Shown here piece by piece: positions 8,916 through 18,281 of a stretch of 64,000 nucleotides of DNA. Below the pieces are notes generated by a model. That model was not told the DNA's origin. It did no database searches and was given only the letters and a program-made list of their open reading frames with translations. The stretch is from Paenibacillus sp. FSL H7-0326 (GTDB lineage: Bacteria > Bacillota > Bacilli > Paenibacillales > Paenibacillaceae). Position 1 is the first letter of the stretch, and the number at the start of each line of letters is the position of its first letter. A program made the position numbers and the translations under genes. The stretch spans positions 310,001-374,000 of the forward strand of contig NZ_MPVN01000004.1 of NCBI RefSeq assembly GCF_001955535.1, written 5' to 3'.

Positions 8916-10765
8916 GTCGTAAAAGTAAAGCTTCGCAGAACACGTCCAGCATGGCAGGGCCGAAGCATCCAGGGGGCCATCCCGGTCGTGGACCAGTTGA
9001 GAAGGCCAAGGATTTCAAAGGCACAATGAAGAGGCTGGTTCGTTATCTGAAGCCGCAAAACACAATATTAATCGTTGTGTTTATTATGGCTATTCTGAGC
9101 ACGGTGTTCACGATTGTTTCGCCTAAATTAATGGCGGTGGCGACAAATATTTTATCCGAGCCGCTGTTTGATCCGAATGCGGCTATTGATTTCGTAGAGA
9201 TTGCCAGAATTCTGATGTGGCTTGGTGCCTTGTATCTATTGAGTTCGCTGTTTGCCTATATACAGCAGTATCTCATGGCCGGCGTCTCGCAGCGTGTTGT
9301 ATTTGAGATGCGGGAGCAGATTAACGACAAGCTGTCACGGCTTCCGCTCAAATATTTTGATGGAAGAACACACGGGGAAATCCTCAGCCGGGCTACAAAT
9401 GATGTCGATAATATCAGCAATACGCTGCAGCAGAGTCTCGCGCAGTTCATTACCTCGTTTGTAACATTGGTCGGTGTCATCGTCATGATGCTGACGATCA
9501 GTCCATTGTTGACACTGATTACAGTGCTTACGCTGCCGCTCAGCTTAATTGTGGTGGCCATAGTCGCTTCCCGTTCACAGGGATATTTTGTGGGCCAGCA
9601 GAAGAGACTCGGCGAGCTGAATGGTCATGTTGAAGAGATGTACACCGGGCATAATGTCATTAAGGCATTTGGACGGGAAGAGCAGTCGATCCGCGATTTT
9701 GACAAGATCAATGAGGAGCTCTATGAGACTGGCTGGAAGGCCCAGTTTATTTCTGGTCTGATCATGCCGCTCATGATGTTCATCGGGAATATTGGCTATG
9801 TGCTGATCTGTGTGGTTGGGGGAATTCTCGTATCGACACGGTCACTGGATGTCGGAAGTATCCTGGCGTTTATTCAATATTCACGTCAGTTCTCTCAGCC
9901 GATCAATCAGCTGGCTAACATTGCGAATGTCATCCAATCCACGGTGGCTTCGGCCGAGCGCGTGTTCGAGCTGCTGGATGAAACAGAAGAAGTGCCTGAA
10001 CAGGATACAGCCCGTATTTCAAGCAAGGTGCAGGGCGCAGTAACCTTCGAGCATGTGAAATTTGGCTACAGCGAAGACAAACCGCTCATAACCGATATGA
10101 ACGTCGATGTGAAGCCGGGACAGACGGTAGCCATCGTAGGACCAACAGGGGCAGGCAAGACAACACTTATTAACCTGCTCATGCGCTTCTATGAAGTACA
10201 AGGCGGCACCATTAGAATCGATGGTGTGGATATTACCGATATGCCGCGGAGCAGACTGCGGAGCATGTTCGGCATGGTGCTGCAGGATACATGGCTCTTC
10301 AACGGCACAATCTATGACAACATTGCATACGGCCGTGAGGGAGCTTCGGAGACAGAGGTGCGGCAAGCAGCTGTTGCAGCTAGAGCAGATCATTTTATCC
10401 GCACACTGCCAGATGGGTATCAAACGGTTCTCAATGAAGAAGCATCGAATATCTCACAAGGCCAGAAGCAGCTGTTGACGATTGCTCGTGCTATTCTTGC
10501 GAATCCTTCCATCCTTATTCTCGATGAAGCGACAAGCTCGGTCGACACCCGGACAGAGACCTTGATTCAGCAGGCGATGAATGAGCTGATGAAGGATCGC
10601 ACCAGCTTTGTGATTGCCCACAGACTGTCAACGATTCGGGATGCTGACGTTATTCTCGTCATGAACCATGGGGATGTAATTGAGAAAGGGACCCATCAGG
10701 AGCTGCTTGTGGCAAATGGATTCTATGCAGAGCTATATAACAGCCAGTTTACAGAGGTAGGCTGA
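8912..10765 (+). CDS. ABC exporter half-transporter, canonical subunit
   Basis: A 617-residue partner of the preceding protein. A ~35-residue basic, Pro/Gly-rich N-terminal extension precedes six transmembrane helices and an ATPase with Walker A GPTGAGKT near 409 and Walker B ILILDEAT near 533. Its signature is ISQGQ instead of LSGGQ. In the heterodimer this altered signature would pair with the Walker B Asp of the partner, giving one degenerate and one consensus nucleotide site, as known for BmrCD-type pumps. The 4-base overlap with the upstream gene indicates translational coupling. Confidence 0.9.
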   Translation: MSRKSKASQNTSSMAGPKHPGGHPGRGPVEKAKDFKGTMKRLVRYLKPQNTILIVVFIMAILSTVFTIVSPKLMAVATNILSEPLFDPNAAIDFVEIARILMWLGALYLLSSLFAYIQQYLMAGVSQRVVFEMREQINDKLSRLPLKYFDGRTHGEILSRATNDVDNISNTLQQSLAQFITSFVTLVGVIVMMLTISPLLTLITVLTLPLSLIVVAIVASRSQGYFVGQQKRLGELNGHVEEMYTGHNVIKAFGREEQSIRDFDKINEELYETGWKAQFISGLIMPLMMFIGNIGYVLICVVGGILVSTRSLDVGSILAFIQYSRQFSQPINQLANIANVIQSTVASAERVFELLDETEEVPEQDTARISSKVQGAVTFEHVKFGYSEDKPLITDMNVDVKPGQTVAIVGPTGAGKTTLINLLMRFYEVQGGTIRIDGVDITDMPRSRLRSMFGMVLQDTWLFNGTIYDNIAYGREGASETEVRQAAVAARADHFIRTLPDGYQTVLNEEASNISQGQKQLLTIARAILANPSILILDEATSSVDTRTETLIQQAMNELMKDRTSFVIAHRLSTIRDADVILVMNHGDVIEKGTHQELLVANGFYAELYNSQFTEVG

Positions 10766-10824
10766 TTAACGTAAATTTTGGCAAGCTTAGGCTGTTATGA
10801 GATGGATTCATCTCAATAGATAAA

Positions 10825-10888
10825 ACACACTGTACTCTCTTGAATGAGCAAGAGCGCTCCTCCCAAGAGGTACCGTGTGTTTTTTTTG
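10825..10888. terminator. Bidirectional terminator
   Basis: Long stem: ACACAC-GTAC-CTCTTG pairs with CAAGAG-GTAC-GTGTGT, followed by eight T on the plus strand and preceded by A's, so it can also serve the convergent minus-strand gene. Confidence 0.85.
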
Positions 10889-10930
10889 TTCTCGCAAGCA
10901 GCATGATTATGACGGACAGCTTGGATCAGG

Positions 10931-11455
10931 TCATACTTTAACCGTGTCTACAATAACAGCGTCTGCCGGTATTTCCAGCTCTTTCGCTCTTCTCTGCTCG
11001 ATCAGCTGTCTGGCGACATTATAGCAATCCTCTACATGCTTATTGCCAACATACCGCATGGCAGAGAAGCTCAGCGCTGCAGATAAAGCGTGACCGGCGA
11101 TCGGGATAATGCGTGCCGCTTGTTTGGCCGCCATCCGTACGCCAACCTTCTGGAGCAGCTTGATGACGAGCTCCCGGGTGATGAGCTTACCGATTACCGC
11201 GCTCCCCATGGACATAACAAGTCCATACACTGCAGCCTTGGATTCTGCATCCATACCGCTGAGCTGCTTCTCGGACAAGCCAAATTTATCATTTATGGCA
11301 GGCAGGAGCTGCATCAGCATGCCTACATCCGCGACAACATCTGTTCCGGGAATCGGTACAAGCGCAGTGCCGCCGGATGCGAAGGCTCTCGTATTTACCA
11401 TGGAACGGCATTCTTTGCGAATGGCTTCAAGTTCTTCAAGCGTTGCTGGAATCAT
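10931..11455 (-). CDS. DUF697-like membrane-associated protein
   Basis: A 174-residue protein resembling the DUF697/YcjF group. Residues ~20-55 contain the family-like TRAFASGGTALVPIPGTD stretch followed by a hydrophobic helix (VVADVGMLMQLLP). A second Gly/Ala-rich hydrophobic region lies at ~75-135 (GSAVIGKLITREL, IIPIAGHALSAALSF). No catalytic motif is visible and the function is unknown. It is monocistronic, convergent with the exporter operon, and shares its terminator. Confidence 0.6.
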   Translation of the reverse strand: MIPATLEELEAIRKECRSMVNTRAFASGGTALVPIPGTDVVADVGMLMQLLPAINDKFGLSEKQLSGMDAESKAAVYGLVMSMGSAVIGKLITRELVIKLLQKVGVRMAAKQAARIIPIAGHALSAALSFSAMRYVGNKHVEDCYNVARQLIEQRRAKELEIPADAVIVDTVKV

Positions 11456-11608
11456 AGAAACACTCCTCCTCGTCGATGGACATCATTTTACAGCTTCATT
11501 ACCCTATTGAGCGCTCTAAGACACGCTAGAAACAAAGAAAAAATCCCATTATATATTGGAACTATTCTGCTGCCGTGAGAGTCTACCTAAAAAAGGGGGA
11601 TGATTAGG

Positions 11609-12916
11609 ATGCTAATGACGAAGAGAGAGAAGGCAGTGAATCGATCGTTTCTGGCCATTATGCTTGTGCTCGGTTTAAGTGCTTGTGCACCTCAGGCAGA
11701 CATGGGGGAAGAAATCCCGCAAAGCCTGTCCACGTTACCTGCTAAGGTCGATCAGATGAGTACAGAGGAGCGTGATCGGCTGGCTGCAGCACTAGATCCG
11801 GTACTGATTAAATCGCAGAATACACTGGGTATCCAGCTGATGGAGGAGCTTCGAGATCAGGAAGCTGCACCTAAGAATGTATTGATCTCACCCTACAGTA
11901 TTGCCTCTGCCTTAACGCTTGCTTATACCGGCTCCAATGGTGTAACGGAGCAGGAAATAGCAGAAGTACTTGGGCTTACTGGCTTAAGTATGGAAGAGGT
12001 GAATGAGGCCAGCCGGATATATATGCAGCTTCTGAACAGCCCTGGTCAAGGGGTGGAGCTGATGACAGCAAACTCGGTCTGGGTAGATGCGGGCTATACC
12101 TTAAAACCGGCGTTTCTTGAAACGGCAGGAACCAGCTATGGAGCTGAGATCTTGGAAGCAGAGCTGTCTTCCGAGGAAGCCATGAATTCCATCAATACCT
12201 GGGTCAGTGAGAGAACAGAAGGTCTGATAGACAAGATGCTGAGCGAGCCTCTGGACAGCGCGGTGAGAGCTTATTTGCTGAATGCCCTGTATTTCAAAGG
12301 AACCTGGCTGTACACCTTCGATGAGAATCTAACCAAGGAGGGAGCTTTTACAACCGGGGATGGTACGGAGCTGAACATACCGATGATGCACGATACCAAT
12401 CCGTATGGGTATAAGGAGTCAGAGGACTGGCAGGCCGTTCGTCTGCCTTATCGTGATTCAAGCATGAACATGCTGGTGATTCTGCCGGCTGAGGGCAAGA
12501 GCTTGGATGACACCATGAAGCAGCTGATACAGCAGCCTGAAGTATTTGCCGCTCCATTCGATGAACATCGGATTCAGCTCTCCATGCCGAAATACAAGGT
12601 CGAATATGAAGCAGGGCTTGTGGACCCATTCATGAATATGGGGATGAAGTCGGCTTTTGAAGATGCTGACTTCTCACGGATGTCAGAGGGCGATTTATTC
12701 ATCAGCGATATACAGCATAAAGCCGTGCTTGAAGTGAATGAAAAGGGCTCCGAGGCAGCGGCAGCGACTTCCGTGGCTATGGCAGAATCAGGGGCAATGG
12801 TCGCAGATACCAAAGTGATGAATATCAATCGGCCCTTCTTTACAGTTATTGAGGATGAGGATACGGGAGCCTGGTTGTTTGTGGGGTCCATAAATGATCC
12901 AAGGGGTGCACAATAA
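11609..12916 (+). CDS. Serpin-family lipoprotein
   Basis: A 435-residue secreted serpin (serine-protease-inhibitor fold). The N-terminus has a signal peptide ending in the lipobox LSAC, so the mature protein should be lipid-anchored outside the cell. The serpin core starts at about residue 85 (NVLISPYSIASALTLAY). The hinge NEKGSEAAAATS has the small-residue pattern of inhibitory serpins, and counting from the hinge Glu puts P1-P1' near Ser-Gly in AMAESGAM. The conserved NRPFFTVI follows. The ATG at 11609 is preferred over 11600 because the AAGGGGG ribosome site abuts the latter. No protease gene is adjacent. Confidence 0.9.
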   Translation: MLMTKREKAVNRSFLAIMLVLGLSACAPQADMGEEIPQSLSTLPAKVDQMSTEERDRLAAALDPVLIKSQNTLGIQLMEELRDQEAAPKNVLISPYSIASALTLAYTGSNGVTEQEIAEVLGLTGLSMEEVNEASRIYMQLLNSPGQGVELMTANSVWVDAGYTLKPAFLETAGTSYGAEILEAELSSEEAMNSINTWVSERTEGLIDKMLSEPLDSAVRAYLLNALYFKGTWLYTFDENLTKEGAFTTGDGTELNIPMMHDTNPYGYKESEDWQAVRLPYRDSSMNMLVILPAEGKSLDDTMKQLIQQPEVFAAPFDEHRIQLSMPKYKVEYEAGLVDPFMNMGMKSAFEDADFSRMSEGDLFISDIQHKAVLEVNEKGSEAAAATSVAMAESGAMVADTKVMNINRPFFTVIEDEDTGAWLFVGSINDPRGAQ

Positions 12917-13017
12917 AGCGATCCGTTCATCGTCTGCAGCGCTGAGCTTGTTTTATTTCTTCCTCATTTAGGGTAGATATAAAAGTAAGATGTGATTTTG
13001 GTGGGGAGGAGATAAGC

Positions 13018-13809
13018 ATGGATATTCAAAAAGCTCTCCTCATCCATAACGAAGCGGCGGGTTCGGCAATGAGTATGGTCGGCGGAGCGGTGTCTGCGCT
13101 GGCCCCTGTTATTCCAGAGCTTGTTGTCATGAAGACACAGGCAGCGGGCGACGGGGAGAAGATATGCCGACAGCGGGGCGAAGATGTGGATGCGGTCTTT
13201 ATTTTGGGTGGAGACGGTACAGTTCATGAATGCATTAACGGGCTGGCACAGCTTCATCGTCCGCCTGTAGTAGGCATATTGCCGGGCGGGACCTGTAATG
13301 ATTTTGCACGTACGCTCGGTATTCCGATCCATGTGCCGGAGGCAGCGGAGGCTTTGATTCACGGAGATGCGGTAAGCCTGGATCTTGGAATGGCTAACAA
13401 TCGGATATTCACCAATTTTTTCGGTGTTGGAATCATAACAGAGACCTCTGCGAATATTGATCCCCTACTCAAAGGATCACTCGGCAAGCTCAGTTATTTC
13501 ATCAGCACACTGCAGACGATTCGGGCTGCCGAACCTTTTCGTTATCAGCTGAAGACGGAGAGCACACAGATCGAAGATGAGGCTGTGATGATCTATGTAT
13601 CGAACGGCAGATCTCTAGGCACCAGCACACTGCCATTTGCCAAGGATTCGCTTACGGATGGACAGTTTGATGTGCTCATCATACGCGAGGCGGGTATCCC
13701 TCTTCTACGGGAACTGCTGGCAAGAAAGCCCGAAGGCAGGTGGGAGCCGCATAATGACAGCCTGAAATATTTCAAGGCGAGTCATATTCATTTGGAGACA
13801 GAAGTATAG
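13018..13809 (+). CDS. Diacylglycerol kinase-family lipid kinase (YegS/BmrU)
   Basis: A 263-residue protein with the DAGK catalytic-domain motif GGDGTVHE at about residues 64-71, followed by LPGGTCNDFARTLGIP, the nucleotide-binding signature of YegS/BmrU/DgkB kinases. The C-terminal beta-sandwich is present (IYVSNGRSLG, FAKDSLTDGQFDVLI). It probably phosphorylates diacylglycerol or a related lipid at the inner membrane face. The length is at the short end for the family. The ATG is preceded by GGGGAGGAG. It is monocistronic, with a bidirectional terminator downstream. Confidence 0.88.
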   Translation: MDIQKALLIHNEAAGSAMSMVGGAVSALAPVIPELVVMKTQAAGDGEKICRQRGEDVDAVFILGGDGTVHECINGLAQLHRPPVVGILPGGTCNDFARTLGIPIHVPEAAEALIHGDAVSLDLGMANNRIFTNFFGVGIITETSANIDPLLKGSLGKLSYFISTLQTIRAAEPFRYQLKTESTQIEDEAVMIYVSNGRSLGTSTLPFAKDSLTDGQFDVLIIREAGIPLLRELLARKPEGRWEPHNDSLKYFKASHIHLETEV

Positions 13810-13898
13810 ATGCCGGCAGATACGGATGGAGAAGTCTATCTCTCTGCACCGGCTGAAATAAAAGTGCTTGAGCAGAGACTAAAATTTCTAATGCCAAG

Positions 13899-13930
13899 GA
13901 ACGGAGACTCGTGATGAGCTCCGTTCTTTA
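13899..13930. terminator. Bidirectional terminator
   Basis: GAACGGAG and CTCCGTTC arms separate the convergent lipid kinase and TetR genes, with a short T tract on the plus strand. The stem is modest. Confidence 0.6.
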
Positions 13931-14545
13931 TTGCTGCGCAGCACCTTGCAGGAACAATTGAACCAGCGCTTGTGCAAGATCAAGCGGGGCTGGGTACTGG
14001 ATTCTTGTGTCCTCCCGGTTGCCAAGCATCAGCATTGCAGTGAAAGCCTGGGCGAGAAGCATGGCATTGCCCTTCTTAAGCACACCTTGTTCCATAGCCT
14101 TCTCAAAATGAACAGACATCACTTCATAGATGCGGTGTTCTGCATCTCGAATTTCCTTGATCTGCTCTGGGCTCAAGAATGCCTCAGCTTCACGCATAAT
14201 TGTTTCCATTTCGGCGTGTGGCCTAGCGATCTTGGCCTCGGCAACGCGAAGCAGCCCTTGTTCAAATGTATCGGCTTCTTCAAGGAACCTAGCTGTATGC
14301 TTGTACCCATTCGTCAGCATGGTCGTCACAGAGATCTTGAAGAGCTCAGGCTTGCTAGTGAAATGATAGTAAATGGATGCCTTGGTCACATTACATATTT
14401 TGGCGATTTGAGCAAGCGATACCGGCTCGTAACCGTTCTCCATGAAGAGTATAGAGGCCGTCCTGAGTATCGTCTCCTGAATCGGAACTTGGTCATGGGT
14501 TTGCTTGGGTCTGCCCGGCGTACGCGGGGTTTGTGTATTTTTCAT
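13928..14545 (-). CDS. TetR/AcrR-family repressor
   Basis: A 205-residue regulator. The N-terminal HTH (residues ~25-70) reads ILRTASILFMENGYEPVSL then AQIAKICNVTKASIYYHF, the canonical TetR recognition helix. The ligand-binding C-terminal domain is unassigned. It is divergent from the MMPL transporter gene, and the shared 185-base intergenic region carries an inverted repeat that fits its operator. By this arrangement it probably represses the transporter. Confidence 0.92.
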   Translation of the reverse strand: MKNTQTPRTPGRPKQTHDQVPIQETILRTASILFMENGYEPVSLAQIAKICNVTKASIYYHFTSKPELFKISVTTMLTNGYKHTARFLEEADTFEQGLLRVAEAKIARPHAEMETIMREAEAFLSPEQIKEIRDAEHRIYEVMSVHFEKAMEQGVLKKGNAMLLAQAFTAMLMLGNREDTRIQYPAPLDLAQALVQLFLQGAAQQ

Positions 14546-14585
14546 ATGAAACCTCCTGTGAACAGTTTATGACAAGATGCGGATT

Positions 14586-14629
14586 TTATCAAAATTAAAC
14601 TTGATAATTAACCTTCCGGTATATATAAT
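14586..14629 (+). promoter_or_regulatory. MMPL promoter with candidate TetR operator
   Basis: TTGATA (14601-14606), 17 bases, TATAAT (14624-14629). The inverted repeat TATCAA-N8-TTGATA (about 14587-14606) overlaps the -35, a sensible place for TetR repression of the transporter and perhaps of its own divergent gene. Confidence 0.6.
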
Positions 14630-14730
14630 TGCTTTGATCATATTCTTAAATACTTCCTTATTCAAGTTAAATGAGTCGGTGTTATGAATTGAATTCAAAA
14701 AAAAGCAATCTACAAAAAGGAGAGACTATA

Positions 14731-16962
14731 ATGCATGAATCCGGCCCGAATTATGGTAAATGGGTTGCAGGAAATCGAAGCAAGTGGATTACGCTCCTCG
14801 TATGGATCGTCCTCGCTCTCGTTCTTAACCTGACGCTGCCTGCCGTAGGAGAGCGTGAGAATAACAATGCGGAGAACCTTGCCGATGACAAGGCATCCGT
14901 ACAGGCTGAGCGCCTTGCTGCTCAGGAATTCCCGAATAATACAGGTGTTCCGGCACTGATCGTGTGGCACCGGGAGGGTGGGCTGCAGGATGAGGATTTA
15001 ACCAACCTTCAGCAGCTTACCGAAGAACTGACAAGCGAGCCTGTGGCTAATCAGAGCCAGGTTGTTCCGCTGCATGAGCTGCCGCCACCGGCACTGGATG
15101 CCCAGCTGTCTGAAGACCGCAGCACGATTATACTCCCTATGTTCTTTGATGAAGCTGCGGATGCGGCTGCTCTGGAGGAAGGAATCAAACAGCTGGAGGT
15201 CAAAGCTGAGGAGTTATATGGCGAGAGTCCTTTTGAAGCTGATATCAATGGTGACGAGCTGAGTGCGCGTGTAACCGGACCCGTCGGCATCTCCATTGAT
15301 GCTACCGGGTTGTTCGAGGATGCGGATGTATCCTTGCTCATCGCAACGGTTCTCATCGTACTGATTCTTCTGTTATTGATCTACCGATCTCCAATCTTGG
15401 CGATCATTCCGCTGATCGGTGTTGGATTTGCCTATTTGGTGATAAGTCCTTTGTTAGGCATACTGGCTGACCAGGGCATTATAACCGTGGATTCTCAATC
15501 CGTTTCCATTATGTTGGTGCTCCTGTTTGGTGCAGGTACGGACTACTGCCTGTTTATCATTTCAAGATTTCGTCAGCTGTTATGGCAAGAATCCGATAAG
15601 AAGAAGGCTTTGTTCCGAGCGATTATGAATTCCTCGGGCGCGATCGCCATGAGCGGGCTGACCGTTGTTATTTCTCTGTTTTCGCTGCTTATCGCGGAAT
15701 ATGGGGCCTATCAGCGTTTCGCGGTTCCATTCAGTCTATCCATTCTGATCATGCTCATCGCCAGCCTGACGCTGATTCCTGCACTGCTTGCTATTTTTGG
15801 CCGTGTGTCTTTCTATCCATTCGTGCCAAGAACGCCTGAACTTGCTGCTGATCATGCGAAGAAGAAGGGTAAGCCGGCTCCCGCTCCACGTAAGCAGAAA
15901 GAGAGCAAAATCGGTAATATTGTCACAACACGTCCATGGACAGTTATCATATCGGCAGTAGTGCTGCTAAGTGTGTTCGCTGCCTTCGCACCGCAGGTGA
16001 AATATACTTACGATCTGTTATCATCCTTCCCGGAGGATGTACCTTCACGCGAAGGCTTCAAGATCATTGGAGAGCAATTCTCTGAAGGAGAGCTTGCTCC
16101 GGTCAAGATTATGGTGGATACGAAGGGAGAGGCTGTAGACCTTCCTGATCGTCTGGCCGAGCTTGACTATGTGAACGTTGTTTCTGAGCCGCAGCAAGGA
16201 GCAGAGAACAGCCAAATTGCAGGGTATGATGTAGAATTGACGATCAACCCGTATTCCATGGAAGCCATGCAGCACATTCCGGATCTCAGAGCAGAGGCCG
16301 AAGCGTCTCTTGCGGCAGCTGGCATTTCTAACCCGGAGAACAACGTCTGGATCAGTGGACAGACCGCTATGCAATATGATTCTGAGGTAACTAGTAATCG
16401 TGACTCCGACGTCATCATACCGGTTGTTATCGGATTGATCAGCTTGCTCCTGCTGTTCTACCTGCGTTCTATCGTTGCCACCATCTACTTGATGGCGACC
16501 GTTATTCTGTCGTACTTCTCGGCACTTGGCCTTGGCTGGATTATTATTCACTACGGTCTTGGTGCAGATGCGATTCAAGGAGCGATTCCGCTGTACGCCT
16601 TCGTCTTCCTTATCGCGCTTGGACAGGACTACAACATCTTTATGGTCTCAAGCATCTGGCAGAAGCGTAAGCAGATGCCGCTCAAACAGGCCATCAAGGA
16701 AGGGGTCGGAGAGACCAGCTCAGTCATTACTTCGGCTGGACTTATTCTGGCAGGGACCTTTGCTGTCTTGACAACATTGCCGATCCAGGTGCTTGTGCAG
16801 TTCGGTATCATTACAGCGATTGGTGTGATGCTGGATACCTTCATCGTAAGGCCATTGATTGTACCGTCTATAACTACGGTGCTGGGGAAATGGGCCTTCT
16901 GGCCAGGCAAGCTGACTCGTGAGGAAGAGTCCCAGACGGCAGTTAAGCAAAAACAAATGTAA
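14731..16962 (+). CDS. MMPL-family (RND superfamily) membrane transporter
   Basis: A 743-residue protein with the MMPL layout: one N-terminal helix, a large extracytoplasmic loop (~45-205), five helices (~210-355), a linker, then helix, second loop and five helices (~575-735). RND-type motifs include LLFGAGTDYCLFIISR and IALGQDYNIFM, whose Asp-Tyr pairs are the proton-relay positions of the family. A long frame starts at 14671, but AAAGGAGAG sits correctly only for the ATG at 14731. Function: export of lipids or drugs (family inference), under the divergent TetR gene. Confidence 0.9.
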   Translation: MHESGPNYGKWVAGNRSKWITLLVWIVLALVLNLTLPAVGERENNNAENLADDKASVQAERLAAQEFPNNTGVPALIVWHREGGLQDEDLTNLQQLTEELTSEPVANQSQVVPLHELPPPALDAQLSEDRSTIILPMFFDEAADAAALEEGIKQLEVKAEELYGESPFEADINGDELSARVTGPVGISIDATGLFEDADVSLLIATVLIVLILLLLIYRSPILAIIPLIGVGFAYLVISPLLGILADQGIITVDSQSVSIMLVLLFGAGTDYCLFIISRFRQLLWQESDKKKALFRAIMNSSGAIAMSGLTVVISLFSLLIAEYGAYQRFAVPFSLSILIMLIASLTLIPALLAIFGRVSFYPFVPRTPELAADHAKKKGKPAPAPRKQKESKIGNIVTTRPWTVIISAVVLLSVFAAFAPQVKYTYDLLSSFPEDVPSREGFKIIGEQFSEGELAPVKIMVDTKGEAVDLPDRLAELDYVNVVSEPQQGAENSQIAGYDVELTINPYSMEAMQHIPDLRAEAEASLAAAGISNPENNVWISGQTAMQYDSEVTSNRDSDVIIPVVIGLISLLLLFYLRSIVATIYLMATVILSYFSALGLGWIIIHYGLGADAIQGAIPLYAFVFLIALGQDYNIFMVSSIWQKRKQMPLKQAIKEGVGETSSVITSAGLILAGTFAVLTTLPIQVLVQFGIITAIGVMLDTFIVRPLIVPSITTVLGKWAFWPGKLTREEESQTAVKQKQM

Positions 16963-16975
16963 AAAAATATATAAT

Positions 16976-17019
16976 AAGGGGCTTGTTAGCAGAAGTGTGA
17001 AGCTAACGTGCCCTTTTTG
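16976..17019 (+). terminator. Terminator after MMPL gene
   Basis: AAGGGGC-GTTAGC pairs with GCTAAC-GCCCTTTTT across an 11-base loop. Confidence 0.88.
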
Positions 17020-17139
17020 CATAGGGGCAGGTAGGAATATCAGATGAATGGTTGCAATTGCCTTAAGATAAGACTTAAGATGAATGAAGTTTAACCAGAT
17101 ATTTAAGCATCAGACTAGACAAGCAGGGGGATTTACAAC

Positions 17140-18093
17140 ATGACAAAGAAGGCAAAAGTATATCTTAACCATGACGGCGGTGTTGATGATCTTGTTTCAC
17201 TATTTATGCTGCTGCAAATGGATAACGTAGAGGTAACGGGTGTATCTGTTATTCCGGCAGACGGTTATTTGGAACCGGCAACAGATGCAAGCCGCAAGAT
17301 TATAGATCGATTCAGCACCTATCCGGTGGAAGTGGCAAAATCGAATTCACGCGGTAAGAACCCTTTTCCAAGCGACTGGAGAATCCATTCTTACTTCGTA
17401 GATGCACTTCCTATTCTGAACGAGTCAGGCACCATGGAAGCCCCATTGTCGGAGCTGCCTGCACACAAACATATCATTGAGACACTGAACAATACAGAAG
17501 AGAAGACCGTGCTCCTCTTCACAGGTCCGCTAACCGATCTGTCACGTGCGCTTGAGGAAGCGCCGGAGATAGAAGAGAAGATTGAGCGTCTGGTCTGGAT
17601 GGGCGGTACATTTGAGAACGGGAATGTTCAGGAGCCAGAGCATGATGGAACAGCGGAATGGAACGTGTACTGGGATCCGGAGGCCGCATACCAAATTTGG
17701 AAGACGGGCATTGAGATTGATCTTGTGGCACTTGAGAGCACAAATAAGGTTCCACTCACCCCTGCTGTGCGTAATCTGTGGGCAAAGGACCGTAATTACG
17801 AAGGTGTAGACTTCCTGGGTAACTGCTATGCCGGAGTGCCGCCGCTGGTATATAGCGAGACGAACTCCACCTATTATTTGTGGGATGTATTAACGACAGC
17901 GGCTGTGGGTAGAGAAGACCTGGTTACACGGAAAGTGGTTCATTGTTCTGTCATTCCAGAGGGTCCAAGTCAAGGACGTACCGTCATCGATCCGAACGGT
18001 AAGCCAGTAAATCTGGTATATGATACGAACCCGGATGCCTTCTTTGCCTATCTGGTAGAGCTTGCGAAGAAAGCAGCACCTAAGCGTTATTAA
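17140..18093 (+). CDS. Nucleoside hydrolase (IunH family), variant active-site motif
   Basis: A 317-residue member of the inosine/uridine-preferring nucleoside hydrolases, which split the N-glycosidic bond of nucleosides. The calcium-binding signature normally reads DxDxGxDD; here it is NHDGGVDD (residues 10-17), keeping the second Asp and the DD pair but replacing the first Asp by Asn. LLFTGPLTDLSRAL, VWMGG and EWNVYWDPEAA follow the family. With the first Asp changed, substrate and activity are less certain than for the second hydrolase at 20972. GCAGGGGG precedes the ATG. Monocistronic. Confidence 0.85.
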   Translation: MTKKAKVYLNHDGGVDDLVSLFMLLQMDNVEVTGVSVIPADGYLEPATDASRKIIDRFSTYPVEVAKSNSRGKNPFPSDWRIHSYFVDALPILNESGTMEAPLSELPAHKHIIETLNNTEEKTVLLFTGPLTDLSRALEEAPEIEEKIERLVWMGGTFENGNVQEPEHDGTAEWNVYWDPEAAYQIWKTGIEIDLVALESTNKVPLTPAVRNLWAKDRNYEGVDFLGNCYAGVPPLVYSETNSTYYLWDVLTTAAVGREDLVTRKVVHCSVIPEGPSQGRTVIDPNGKPVNLVYDTNPDAFFAYLVELAKKAAPKRY

Positions 18094-18113
18094 TACCTGC
18101 TTTAGAGAATAAG

Positions 18114-18172
18114 AGTGCTGATGGTTCCCGAACTGGCTGTTCTTGGTCGGAATCATCAGCCCTTTTTTTTGT
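18114..18172 (+). terminator. Terminator after nucleoside hydrolase
   Basis: TGCTGATGGTTCC pairs with GGAATCATCAGC (one G-T pair) and is followed by eight T. Confidence 0.85.
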
Positions 18173-18281
18173 GCAAACCTAAGTCCTGGCCTCTCTATCA
18201 TCTATGTTTTTACTCAAGGCACTGTTTTGGTAAAATGAAAGGATACGTCTTAAGCATCACAGCAGATTAAGCACGGAGCTG

